From NCBI GenBank assembly GCA_019321725.1, contig CM033122.1, positions 13,852,274 to 13,916,273 on the forward strand: 64,000 nucleotides of DNA, read 5' to 3'. The position numbers were made by a program, and so were the translations under genes. A model generated the notes under the pieces. The model was not told the DNA's origin and searched no databases. It saw nothing but the letters and a program-made list of their open reading frames with translations. Below, one piece after another: positions 46,901 through 58,885 of this stretch (within the stretch, counting starts at the first letter, position 1; each line of letters begins with the position of its first letter). Origin of the DNA: Paulownia fortunei (lineage: Eukaryota > Streptophyta > Magnoliopsida > Lamiales > Paulowniaceae).

Positions 46901-49900
46901 GCCAAAGCAAAGAAAAAAAATGGAGGGAGAGAGAGACAAAGGGAAGATGATTCACGAGGGGGGCCAGAGTTTGGTGCATTAAAATCAAGAAAAAATATCA
47001 AACGTGGTCCATGCGAATGGGATTCTAGTGTTATTATTACTAGTATATACATTACTTGCACGCGTTTCTGCTGGGTTGGCAAAAGTGTTAGAATCAAAGA
47101 AAAAAAAAAAAAAAAAAAAAAGAAAACTAGGGATCCTAAACTACCTTTTTTTTCCAATGTTTTCCCTTTGTTATTGTCGTCATTGATTACGCCCTATTAG
47201 CCCTGTAAACCTAAAAGCATATAGTATATATATCTCTCTCACGTATAGGGTGGGGACTACATGAATTATGGTTTTGCGCGTTGGAATTTATTCTTGTTTG
47301 TTTCCACATAATTATGACCACCCAAACTTGTCTGTTTAGTATGTGCAAATCCTTAAACTACACATTAATCATATAATAAATACAATTCATTCCTCATATA
47401 AATAATTTAAGTTTAATTAAACTCAATTTAAATTTAAAATACAATTCTATATAATTATATTTAAATTTTATCCCAACAAAATTTTCTATTGCAAATCCTA
47501 TTATATCTTTTATTTATAGGTGATTAATGTAATACAATTAATGTAATAGAAGTGTAATATAATTTATAATGCAAAATAATCCCATGACTAGATCACATCA
47601 TATACATTAATGGATTGATGACTTATTGACATGAATACAGTTACCAAGTTTGCTAATTAGCAGAAGGCCCTAAATGAACATTACAGTTGATTATCTCAGA
47701 ATAAAGTGGAAAGATGTGAGATGTGTTCTCTTTAAGATTAATTCCATGAATAGAATATATTCAAGTTGACATGTTACCGGTCTGTAATTGTATTTGGTTT
47801 GTTGAGGCTGTGGCCTATACAACCTATATCTGAACAACCCCCCAACCCCCGTCACATTGTTCCATGATTATGGCATCCTTAATAACCCAATATGTCTATA
47901 ACATAGCCTAATGATTATGTCTACATATAATGAAACCCGAAAATTCAGCTATAGAGTTTTTTCGGCATGTTTAATAAAGGAAAGTCTGTCCAAGATTCCA
48001 TTACTGTGGGAAAAAAAAAAAAGAAAAGATAGAGAGCTAACAAATTATACGAAGAATTTCACAATTTACAACTTAATTAATTAGCATAATCAAAATAAGA
48101 GTTTAAAAATTAAAATTAAAATAAAAATTGATTTTGAAATTAATAATACTTCTTAATTAAATCAACACTTGAATAATACGGTCCAAATTTGGAATAATTG
48201 ATGTTTGGATAGAGACTAAATATCTTTTTCTAAGTTTCTTTTATTCCTTTTTGTGGTGCATTTCACACGAACAACATTAATCACATAGGAAAAGAATAGG
48301 GGTCTCTCTAGTCCCAATCATAAAGGAATTATTCTGAATTAGTACCACAAAAAATTTTGGTCGGCTATAAGTGCTCAACCCCTTACCAAAAAATAGATCC
48401 TTTTTTTTCTAATTAGGATCCTACTAATTTACTCCTACAATCTTGAACCTCTATTTCCATGCTGGTATGACATAGCTTTAAATTACCTTCCCAAGATTAA
48501 AAACTATTTCTTAACCTTATTTCTCCATGATATATACTCATTTCGAGAATATGAGGAACATGCATTTTCTAGATTATGTTGAATTAGAGACAAAAAGTCA
48601 ATCATGTAAAATTAATTAAATTTACATTATGTGCTACATAGTTCTGAACTTTCTTCTAAGCAGATCATCAGGGTTATTAGATTTGGTCATTATGAAGTTC
48701 CTTAAGTTAGATTCACTATCCCCCTTTTCGAGGGTCACGCTTACATAAATCTTTAACCATCCTCATTATAAAAGTATTAGTACAATTCCTTGTAATATTG
48801 CTGTTTTTTGTAAATTCTTAGGGCTCTAAATTCTCTCTCATCTCTCGTTGTTCCTAAGGAGGCCAAGTCTAACCGTGTCCTCCCACCATGTTCCTTCTTT
48901 TTAGTTTTATTTACACGTAGGGTCCTTGCCAAAAATCCCCTAAGGACACACAATGTTTAATAAAATAATAATAAAAAAAAAGATCAAAATTCTTGGAGTT
49001 AATAACACACACATATACACAGATATGTGGAATAGTGGGCAAGCTGGCATAATATATAAAGTGTAAGCACAGGTTGATGAATGAGGTTAAGTAGTTTTCA
49101 AAGAGGAAAGTGGTGGTCACTGCTGATCAGGCTGCAGCAGTTTGCAAAGTAGATGAAACCTCTGGGATTGAGCAATGGTTCCGTTAGCTATGTCTGCTCA
49201 AAACCCAGCCATCAACCTTCCTCATGGCGCAGCCCTATCCCTATCCCTATCCTTCCTACACTCAAAATCTTTACTGATTTTTAGCTGACTCGCGATTCCT
49301 AAGTAGTATTAAGTGCGCAAAAGTAACCTAGCTACAACTCTAGTGCCCACAGGTCTAGTTAACAGTGTAAAAGGAAATGTGTTGTGGATGGGGACCCATC
49401 TACTCTCTTATCCCTCATGAAATTAATTATTTCATATATTGATCTGAGCATTCAACAAACAGGCCAAGCAAGCAAGCATGGAGCATGGTGTGGGCTGTCA
49501 CTCATCACACCACACAACTGGATTCTAACCACTTTTTCCACATTTTAAGCTTTCATAGGGGGATTCAAACCTACATATATCAATGCCACCTGAGTGAAAC
49601 TCTTTTTTTTTTTTAAAAAAAAAATTTCATGTTGACCTAATTTTAGTATTAATATGTGCTCCTGCGACCTAACTAAGTAACCTTGAAATTACAATATATT
49701 CCGATAATTTTTTGGTCGTCGAACTTTAACTATATGATCACTATTTTAGAACTGTTTTTATCATTGTAGCATGACATTGGTGGAGTGTAAAAAATAAGAT
49801 TTCATTTGAATTTATAGATTTAAAGTTAAAAATTTTAAATTCATAATTACAAATTCATTGAGCTTCGTTTCGATAATTTCATATTATAATAAGTTTCAAA

Positions 49901-52036
49901 TTATTGAGTTCTTATTTTTAACTATTTTTTGTGAATTTGAAATTCATGTCATATGAAATCATTTCCAATCTTTCCTTAAATTCTCTTATTAAATTCAAAT
50001 TTTTTTATCCAAAAGCAACTTAACAGAAGATATTTGACAGTTATTTGGGCTACTGAATTCTCAACAAATGTTTTGACATATGTGATCTTTTGTAAGTACT
50101 GCTTAATTACTCTAACCTTGATGATTATTAAATTTATTTCCTACACAACTACTTCTCGAATAATCAATTCTCAGAAAATCATTAATATTCCATTGAAATT
50201 CAATTTTCCAAATGCTCAGTGAAATTCCGGTTTAATACATATATACTGAATAGTTCTCATTTGTATTGATTTCAGAATTACACGAATGTTGTTTCCTTGA
50301 CTGCGCCTTGCTTCCACTAATATATCTCTCCATGTATATTAATTAAAGATTGTACGACTTTGTAGTACTCTTAGTTTTATGTTCCTTTTTCTTTGCTAAT
50401 TGGTCATGTAATTGAGAGGCTCCCTTGCACATTTTGTTGAATTCCACATCATTTTCTTTAAGTGCCGATAAAATTAGATGCACTTTATATTATTGTGCGT
50501 ACTCTTTTTTAAAATTTTTAATATAAAAGTTGATCATCAAATTTGAAATAATATTTGAATTGTCCGCACAACACTATATCAAACCGTTTATTTTTATTGA
50601 ATTAGTATATAAATGGCAGTTTAGAAATTCAATTGAAACTGTATTGTCATATTATACGATTTGATGATAGTTTAGGGTTTGAATAAATCAAACCACACTG
50701 TCTATATATATATATACACACACACATATATATAAATTAACTCTTAATATATTCACCAATTTCTCTCTCACAAAGTTTTCTTGCTTTTCATTCATTTTAA
50801 GTTTTAATGTAAGGAACAAATATGTTTAATTTAAATTTTAAAAAGTTTAACATCTTTCTTTCTTTTTTTTTTTCTTCCTTTCAAAAGTATCAGCACAATT
50901 TTTCAGCCTATTTTCTGTTTGTTTTTTAATTTTTTTCTTTTTCTTTATAGTTTCATAGTATATGAATGATGTAAATTTCTCCTTCCAATAATTAAGAATA
51001 TGAAGAAAACCAACTAATATAAAATAATAATATAATGATGCATTAAAAATAGACTCCGTTATTGTGCATTCTATAAAACAAGCAAAGCATCACACAAGTC
51101 TCTTTATTCCAATCTTTTTACTTTACTAAAAATGTAATCCTTTGTTAAAAATAAAGGATATAATTATATTCCTTTTAATTATTTTAATTAGTGTAAAATT
51201 TTAAAATTATTTTTGTTATAAAGTAATACACATGTAATAAAACTTTTTCAATTATTTAAATTTTAAAGCAAACCAACTTAAAAATTAATTGTAAAACCGT
51301 ATATAACAATTTGATTTAAACTTTAGTAAAAAAAATAAAAACCAAAACCACACCATTAACACCTCTACTCAACAACCATAATGGATTATGATATGATATA
51401 CACGTGAGAGAAGAGGTATCAAGAGTGCCTCATGGGAAGCTACAACAAATCTCCCTCTATATTCCTAAGACATTATCAATGTCAATTACCACTGTCATCC
51501 GCTGATGTTGATTGATCTCCATAATCAGACACCGTTGTGCAATGCACTTGAACACAATTAGCAGACCTCTCTCAAAAGAACAAACTTTGCAGTTCTAGAA
51601 CTTAAGATATGCAAGAAAAGAACATGTAAAATGGACATGCTGCACCGAAACACAATTAATTCACCTGGAACTTGTTATGCAAATGTTGCTGCTGATGATA
51701 CAAAGACCACTGTGAGTGTAATACAATACCTTAATATGAAGAATGAGAGAGATACGATACAGCCGGCCACCATTGAGCATTCAATTAGACCAGTGTTTTA
51801 ATGAATACTCTTTTTGTCAAGAATTGCATTAATGCTAGCAGACAGAAAAATCTATATAACATAGTGCTTTACAAGCCTGCATTTTGTATGTGTCTACGTG
51901 TATCTTCCGTCAAATCAATCCATGTGTCTGATCAAGACATGGATCAAGTCCATATATTCAATAGACAAGCACACTAGAAACTGCCCGATCATGATATACC
52001 AAAAACACCTTTGCAGTAAACAGATAAGGAGATTAC
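41049..52036. other. Long intergenic region without a supported gene
   Basis: AT-rich with several simple repeats: (CCCCA)n next to poly-A at 42607-42650, poly-T at 43139-43155, a CG/CA alternating tract near 43480-43495, (AT)n at 43610-43631, a purine-rich block at about 45500-45575, and poly-A at 47098-47121. Short open frames in it show no recognisable domain or codon pattern. Sequences near 41660-42070 and 44026-45177 have a MITE-like flavour (GGGGTGTAATCGAATCGA on the minus strand at 42045-42065) but I could not define ends. Confidence 0.6.
42607..42650. repeat. (CCCCA)n followed by poly-A; G-quadruplex motif on the minus strand
   Basis: Five consecutive CCCCA units (42607-42631), then CC and about 17 A. 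The minus strand reads GGGGTGGGGTGGGGTGGGG, which meets the usual four-run G-quadruplex rule with single-base loops. Confidence 0.85.
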
Positions 52037-52153
52037 CTGTATGCCCGGCATTCTCATGACTCTTCGTGCCATTTTAGATAGTTTTGGTGCCATGCTCTTT
52101 ATGCAGCTTATACTTTAAGGCTTTGAGGGTTCTTCTTGACCTAACTATTCTTC
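52037..52153 (-). ncRNA. Splice-flanked exon-like block downstream of the B3 gene
   Basis: On the minus strand a polypyrimidine stretch ending TTCATCAG precedes a 117-nt block that starts GAAGAATAGTTAGGTC and ends GCCGGGCATACAG followed by GTAATC. Composition is more balanced than the AT-rich flanks. No frame shows a recognisable domain. It may be a trailing non-coding exon of the B3 transcript or part of a separate lncRNA. This is an inference from splice-site consensus only. Confidence 0.35.
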
Positions 52154-54377
52154 CTGATGAAAGAAGAATTAAACAAAAAAGAAAACCACAATTCACAAAA
52201 ATCGACTCTATATCCACTACTTTGTGACGAAGATATCCTGATATATCTAGTAAGCAATTCACTTTCAGACTTTCAGTAAAACCTGAGTCACTTTTATTCT
52301 AGCAGCTAATACCACTAGCTAAAAATAACACCCTACTGTTTGAAATAGATATGATTCTGATTATCTCACTTGACATAACCAAAATAGAACGAGGAATTAA
52401 ACGAAAACCATTCATATTATAACATTGATAAGTAGCCTCTTCATATATATGGGCTTGATTATGAGAAAATATTGTAAGAGATAGACAAAAGATCAAATCA
52501 CAATTACAATTTTGATCAATCCAACTATATATGTTTGTCTTTGTGTGTGTGTGTGTGTGTACTTTTACCAAGGGGCAATCCCTCACTCATGTTACCAACC
52601 TTTCCAGTACTTGCAAAATTTGAAAGAGATGATGAGACAATTCTGCTCACTTCGAGTTGATCCTCTTACAAAGCATATTTAACTCTTGCACTTTGTTCAT
52701 AAATTCCCTTGACAAATCCATATGATGAAAGTAGATGTCTAATTATTTACCACTCCAATCTGGTGATTTTTTATTTAATAAAGTACATGTATGATGATAT
52801 GTCAATTTATTGCAAAGGTCAATTGTTTGTGAACATGAACTCTTCTTTTTTTTTTGGGTCTTATGGTCGGTTCAAACCACACTTTAAAACTTACATCATT
52901 TTCCTTTCTGCGGTACACTTCACTTCCTCATTTTTTTCTTCAGCTACAGATCATTTTGATCACTATTCCAATCTAGGCTCCAACTTTACATTCTTTATAC
53001 ACTTTAAGGACATCTTAGGACCACAAATGATATGACACTAGATACAGAATATTTATGAAGTTCAGTCAGGAGGGTAAATATCATATACATATTACATATT
53101 TTCTACATACTTGACCTTTCAACATTATGTGGAGATGATCCATTTTCAGCTGTAGGGACAGAACTCAAGCTCAATGGCATAGATAATATTGCTATGACTA
53201 ACCAAACATTCATTGGCAGATAGTATTTGATTTCTCTTCCCTCTTTTTCTCAAGTAAAATTCTTCTTTTCATTAAATCTTAGCAAAATTTCCATTGCATA
53301 CCTTTTCTTTCTTCACCTTTTTTGCTGTAGTGGAATAAACGTTCGTTTATAAGAATTAGCTGAATCATAAATCAAACTTTTTTACTTTCCAACTTGAAAT
53401 ATGCAAGTACATAAAGATGTTCCATCAAGGGAGGATATCATAATAATGCAAATAAATGACAAAATATAACAAGAATAGGAATATATATTGTGACCAATTT
53501 CTCAACAACGCCTTCCAAGTTCGAGTGATACATTCTAATGCATATATACTGACAGGAAACTGGAGTTGTTAATTGGAATTGGTTCACTAGATATTGGTTA
53601 TTGATGCAAATAGTTCTCTATGAAAGTTCCAACGATCAAAATATTGAAACAGCGTTAATCTTGGTGAAACCATTGACATAGAGATAAGAATTAGAAGCTC
53701 AGCTAACTGTAATTGTGAGAAGTTGGTACTGGCAATTCCACAAAAAGTTTCGAAAGGAACTTCTGCCAAATCTAGAACTGAGATCATAACATATTTATAA
53801 TGTTTTTCAACAACTCTTATGGGGTTTGCTTTCGAAAACAAGATACTGGAATATTAAGGTAATATGTGCTTCTCGAGCTTATTTCGGATTATACTTAAAA
53901 CATTCTATTTTGAAACAATTGCAAGAAGAAGAGCTTGCAAAGTCCATAGTTAAAAGATTACACGAAAAAACTTATGATTATTGCTGAGACTTAAGTTATC
54001 AAGTATGCATCAATCACGAACAATAATGATAGAGCTTCTACATTCGTGCAAATGCAAGGAATATTAAACGATCGAGATGCTGGTTAATTAAATATTATAT
54101 ACACTATTTGAAACTTAGCTAATGCTCCACAAGAAAGAAAATTTAGAAGTTCAAACATAACGTATCAAAATAAAAGTCAGAGTTTGAAAATTTTCTTATC
54201 CTTCTAACTCAATCGTACTTAAAAGAAAAATTAGTAGTGTGTACACTTACCCAAGGAAATATGGAAATGGGAAGTTTTGATTATTAGTTCATCGACAATA
54301 TAAGAGAAACAAGATTACTTTTTGGTGTTAATAATGCAAATAATTGTTAGCTCATTAATAATGCGAAGATGTTATAC

Positions 54378-54456
54378 CTTTTAAAGCTCTGCAAAAAATC
54401 TGGTGCTGTACCGGCGGGCGTGCCCATCGAAGCAGCGCAGCGACAGGAACAACAAC
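54378..54456 (-). ncRNA. GC-rich splice-flanked block downstream of the B3 gene
   Basis: On the minus strand TTTGGTAG precedes a 79-nt block beginning GTTGTTGTTCCTGTCGCTGC and ending GAGCTTTAAAAG followed by GTATAAC. It is distinctly GC-rich within an AT-rich region. A further consensus acceptor (TTTTTTCAG before TTGCGCAG) lies at 54542-54550. The open frame through this block begins in AT-rich sequence and resembles no protein I know, so I treat it as probable 3' UTR or non-coding exon. Confidence 0.4.
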
Positions 54457-54973
54457 CTACCAAAGGTAATAAAAACAAAAGTGTTAAAAAGATGATTTTC
54501 AATTCTGTCCTCTCAGGTAATTGGCCACACATTCTGCGCAACTGAAAAAAGAAGTCAGCTGGGAAGATTGTTTAAAGGGAAAAAGAGAGCTGCAGATCAT
54601 TGTGTGAATTGAATGAATTAAAGTAGCTGAATATGTTTAACTATGGCATGGATACATGTTGAGGATCCAGGCCCTACATAAGGAAAGCATAAAATGACGG
54701 GCATGAAGGATCTACAAATGTATTCATCATCTATCTATGTAGTATTCTGTCATTGATTATACACAGAGTACTCAAAAAAGTCAAAAACACCAGTAATGCT
54801 GTGACAACTATCAAATATTTCATCTCTGGGAATGAACTTCATTTTGTGATGGTAATGAAATCTTCACATTCTTTAAATTACTCTTATCACTTGAGCAAGG
54901 ATCAAGCTTGGGCGCGCCTCGTTTGATAAATTACTTCTTCTAAATAGAATGATTCTTGAAAATTGCTGATAAT

Positions 54974-56230
54974 TCAGATTTCCAAGTCCAAAGACATTGA
55001 ACCTTTGCCTTTGTCATCATTGTGATTGTAAGGCCTTAACTGGAGCAAAGGAATTGAATTAGAAGGAGGAGAATCGAAATGGGGAGGAGGCAACTGCTGG
55101 ATTGGCATAGTGGAATGGGGTCGGGTGGTGGAGGGCAGTATATCACATTCATCTGACTCAGAAATGGGACAATCCATGGTCACGCCGAACAGCCTGAGTC
55201 GCTTTGCTGCAGCCTTGCCTTGGACCACCGGCACCGAGTTGAATACCATTTGCTCAACCCCAACCCCACTCCCTCTTTGCGCGTGCACTAATTCAACCTG
55301 TTGCGGAGGGAAAACTCCTGCTCCAGCTCCTCCACCGCCTCCTGCAACTCCCGGAGCCGATCTGAGGTACATGAATGAGCCGGGCGAACAAGGGTTTCCA
55401 TTGACAACGTTATTATAGGCATAAGAGCCGTAGGCAGTGGGCTGATGATGAGATTGATGATGTGCTGAAATGGCATTGGCTTGTAGTAAGTTTGAATAGT
55501 CCCTGGACGGTGGCTGCAAAAAGAGGGGATTCCAAGGGTGAATGGACCTTTGAAAAGAGAATTGGTGTGGGATTGAGAGTGTGGGAATGGGATGCGGTAA
55601 CTCCGGCGCATCTGGGCGGCGCCTCCAATCGATGAAAAGCCGATCTTTTGCCAACTCACCCACTCCCCGCTGGAATGACACAATATCCCCAGCATCCAAC
55701 TTCTTCTCCTTCACGAAGCGGCTCCAACCCTTAGTCATCACATAGCTCTGGCTGCTATTCCAGTACGAGTACCTGAATCGCCATGGCTTCCCATTCCTGT
55801 CCTCGAAATTCAACAGGAGTCCCTTCTCATTCGTCGACGAATCCAACGGGAAGTATTTCTCGGCGTGCTGCTTGGGGATGACTAACCGATTCAGCTTGCC
55901 CACATCGCTCGGCGTGACTACCTTATCGAACATATGCTCCCTCTCGATCACCACAGCTGCACCTGTACTGCTGCCCTCCCCTCCTCTCCTGACCAGTATG
56001 TGATCATCGGAATCTTCGGCAACCTCGTCTCCGCCGCTGCCATTGTTGTTGGGCGAGGACTCCGACAGTGGAGCTGCTCCGCCACCACCGTAGGCTTCTT
56101 GGTGGTGGTAGGTGTAAAGGGGAAGGCCTTTGTGCTGAAGAGAAGAGGAGGAAGAAGAGGAGGAGGAGGACATACCTCTAGTCCCAGTTATCTCTTCATA
56201 AAACCCTGGCCTACCCGACATGAAATTCAT
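54974..56230 (-). CDS. NGA: NGATHA-type B3 domain transcription factor
   Basis: Single-exon reading frame of 418 aa. The start is ATG at 56230 ([16 protein letters not shown]); the frame stays open a little upstream but without an in-frame ATG. A Ser run follows near residues 20-30, then an acidic linker. The B3 DNA-binding domain spans about 100-204: [75 protein letters not shown] and LFIDWRRR. The C-terminal half has Gly-, Gln- and His-rich stretches and the RLFGV repression motif (residues 346-350, in [14 protein letters not shown]), which in this family recruits TOPLESS-type co-repressors. It ends SMSLDLEI, like other family members. Related genes (NGA1-4) act in the nucleus in leaf-margin, style and stigma development. 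Assignment to the NGA rather than the RAV group rests on the absence of an AP2 domain. No damage is visible. Confidence 0.95.
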   Translation of the reverse strand: MNFMSGRPGFYEEITGTRGMSSSSSSSSSSLQHKGLPLYTYHHQEAYGGGGAAPLSESSPNNNGSGGDEVAEDSDDHILVRRGGEGSSTGAAVVIEREHMFDKVVTPSDVGKLNRLVIPKQHAEKYFPLDSSTNEKGLLLNFEDRNGKPWRFRYSYWNSSQSYVMTKGWSRFVKEKKLDAGDIVSFQRGVGELAKDRLFIDWRRRPDAPELPHPIPTLSIPHQFSFQRSIHPWNPLFLQPPSRDYSNLLQANAISAHHQSHHQPTAYGSYAYNNVVNGNPCSPGSFMYLRSAPGVAGGGGGAGAGVFPPQQVELVHAQRGSGVGVEQMVFNSVPVVQGKAAAKRLRLFGVTMDCPISESDECDILPSTTRPHSTMPIQQLPPPHFDSPPSNSIPLLQLRPYNHNDDKGKGSMSLDLEI

Positions 56231-56940
56231 AATGTTTTTCCGGATTAAACTTGTCAAATCAACTGAAACTCAAAGAGATCTAATCAGGAGAGAGAGACAG
56301 AAAGGGGTATGAACATGAAGATTGAAGAATTAACCCCAAGAACAGCAAGCAAGCACACGCCAGGATTAACCACATGTATGTATTCTGCTGCTGGGTTTTG
56401 TTCTTCTTGCTTCGTACGGTCACTAGAAGAAGAAGAAGAAGAAGAAGAAGAAGAAGCAAAATCAGAAAATTGTTGGCATATCAATTTGTGGTGAGTTTGA
56501 ATAAATGTGAGCTAGCTAGGGTTAACAAGATATTTCTTCTTATCTCAAAGGAGAAAAAAATAAAAAAGAAAAGAAAAGAATTCCATTTCAACAAAATGAA
56601 GGACGGTGCTTTGTGGTTTGACCAACAAGACCAAGAGGGATACCCCAGAAAATCATCCCATGGAGGTAGGATGATTCAAAAGCAAGATTTGTAACGATTA
56701 TATATGCTTATGATCTGTATAAGTAGTTTCTTCTACTAGTTGTTGACCTTTCTGAATAGACAGAGAGAGAGAGACAATAGACAGAGAGAGAGAGACAGAG
56801 AGAGGGAGAGAGTATATGCATATATGTATGTATAATGTGTGCAGGCTATTTTCTTAGTGGGGTGTCTCCCGGGAAGCTTCTCAAGTTAGGCCATTTTCCT
56901 TGAATTTATTCTACCAATTCTTCTCCTTCTCTTCACTTTC

Positions 56941-56971
<31 letters not shown>
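56231..56971 (-). promoter_or_regulatory. 5' UTR/promoter of the B3 gene with GAA/CTT and GA/CT microsatellites
   Basis: Upstream of the ATG, on the minus strand, are (CTT)n at 56425-56457 and (CT)n tracts at 56759-56812 and 56947-56971. Pyrimidine-rich tracts of this kind are common in plant core promoters and leaders. The transcription start was not located; a 5' UTR intron is possible but not demonstrated. Confidence 0.5.
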
Positions 56972-57323
56972 CTTTATACGACGTAGGGAGCGGTAGAGGG
57001 GCGAGTGGGGGCCCATCAATTATCTGGTTGGGTTCATGTGAGCTCGTCCTTGTCATCTACCTGGGTGGGATATTATTATGTATATATATATATATACATA
57101 TATCACTACTATACACACACGTATACATACATATATAAGTATGTATGTACTAATTCACCGATATAATATTATTATGTTTTCTGAGTTATTTGCATTTAGC
57201 TCTCCGAGGGTTTTTGCAAAAACCTTTCCTCTTGTATAGTAAAAAATTTTAGTAAAAATTATTTTCAGACAAAAATGCCCATATCCCTATAGTTTTTTTT
57301 TTTTTTTTCTTTTTTCTTTTGGG

Positions 57324-57495
57324 GGATCATAACTCTCAAAATACTACAATCATTTATTGAAGATGGTCCTGAATTAAAATTTTATCACTCGTTTATTTTT
57401 AATTTGTTTTTTGGGTGGATCATAACTCTCAAAATACTACAATAATTTCTTGAAGATGGTCTTGAATTAAAATTTTATCTCTCCTTTATTTTTAA
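57324..57495. repeat. Tandem duplication, period 93 bp, two copies
   Basis: GGATCATAACTCTCAAAATA at 57324 recurs at 57417, and both copies continue TTGAAGATGGTC(C/T)TGAATTA and TTTATTTTTAA. The copies differ by a handful of substitutions. The flanks 56972-57320 and 57500-58559 are AT-rich with an (AT)n tract at 58504-58530 and no gene I can support. Confidence 0.9.
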
Positions 57496-58559
57496 AACTA
57501 CATAATACTTTATCATGTGTTAAATTAAGATATTTTGTGCATAATTGAAGAGAATTTCAAACATTGAATTTGGTTTCTCATTTTTTTTTATATTTTAATT
57601 TAACAAATTAATTTTTTAAAAATAATTAATTATTTTGATACTTGTATTAGGGTTATGGGTCTTTTGGTCTTTCAATATAATATTTTTTTTAGAATTTTAA
57701 TTTTATAGTACTAGATGGAAGGTTTTTGTCAAATATTTAAATCTCAGAGAAGTGAATGTCGAAATTCCAAACTTTAAAAGAAATGGATGCAAATAACTCA
57801 TGTAATTGTAGGATTCTTAATTAAACCAAATTTGACGAAATTGAATTAATCATATAACAAATGCAATAACAATTATTTTGTAATTGTTCATTTCAACATG
57901 TTGAAATGTAAACCAAATGTACAACAAATATAATTAAGTTACCATGTAATTTGGATAGGGTTCAACCAAACCCAATTCAAATTAGAAATTCCCTTATGGA
58001 TTGATTAGGGGTAGAGCAGCCAGCTGTTTTTGTATAGCACGAGCTTCTAATTGCATTTGTAATTATTCAACTTGGGATGTGGGCTGCTCTATTATTATAA
58101 AATTAATTAATAAATATTAATGTAGATAGTTGCTGGGTGCTGAATTATTCAGTATGTATGATGATTATTTTTGCATTATTTCTCATAGCTACTTCATTAC
58201 GTTGTTCAAATGGCTTCGTTAAAGTGAAATAAAGAAAAGTAGTGTCAACATATATAATACAAGTCTATATGCTAATAATTTAGTTGTATCAAGCGCAGTC
58301 GGTCACTTGGTTAGATTATTATTGACTTTGCTGTCTTCTCAGTCCGTACGTGCAACTCCTATTAGTTTTTTATTTTGTTTTATTTTATTTGGTAGAATCC
58401 TTCACGCTATCATAAACACGTTCTACAGTACGTAACCCAAAGCCTCATGTTTATCTATCATGATTTTACTTTAATTCAGGTAATCCTTCAATATCAACTT
58501 TCTTATATATATATATATATATATATATATTTTTATTTTTTTTTATATATTCAAAATCC

Positions 58560-58885
58560 TGAATTATACCAATCAATACTCAACCTTCTAACCACCTGCT
58601 CAATCACCTAGGAGGAGGTAAATCGCGAAATATGTTTCAAGTGGATCACAGGTTCTCCCATAACTGTACACTTTTACGTACAAACAGTCGCTTCCAAAGT
58701 GATTGCTCCATACCAAACTTCGGCCGTAGAATTTCACTGGCAGCACAATGATTACTTCATACCGAAATTCAGTCGTAAGTTTCCACCAAAATTCGAACTC
58801 CCATCCTGTCACTTGAAATGAGAAACATGTAAATGAGAAACATGTTGATTAATCTATCAGTTGAGCTGTGCCCCACGCCTATCAA
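58560..58885 (-). mobile_element. Probable tRNA-derived SINE
   Basis: On the minus strand an A-box-like CAGCTCAACTGATAGA (58853-58868) is followed by a B-box-like GAGTTCGAAT (58791-58800), the internal RNA polymerase III promoter layout of tRNA-derived SINEs. A non-tRNA body of about 200 bp continues to an A/T-rich tail. Between the boxes a 15-bp unit (AAATGAGAAACATGT on the plus strand) is duplicated at 58816-58845, which lengthens the A-to-B spacing. Ends and target duplication were not resolved. Confidence 0.5.

Noticed and set aside
46885..47200. Open frames on both strands around a poly-A tract
   Set aside because: They consist largely of Lys or Phe runs from the poly-A/T tract and have no homology.
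54347..54541. Small Cys-containing protein frame downstream of the B3 gene
   Set aside because: The frame runs through apparent intron sequence and splice sites and matches no family; treated as possible non-coding exon instead.
55110..56248. Plus-strand and alternative minus-strand open frames inside the B3 gene
   Set aside because: They are shadows of the GC-rich NGATHA coding sequence; only the frame with the B3 domain and RLFGV motif is meaningful.
56231..56257. N-terminal extension of the B3 protein by nine residues
   Set aside because: It would need a TTG start; the first in-frame ATG is at 56230 and gives a normal family N-terminus.
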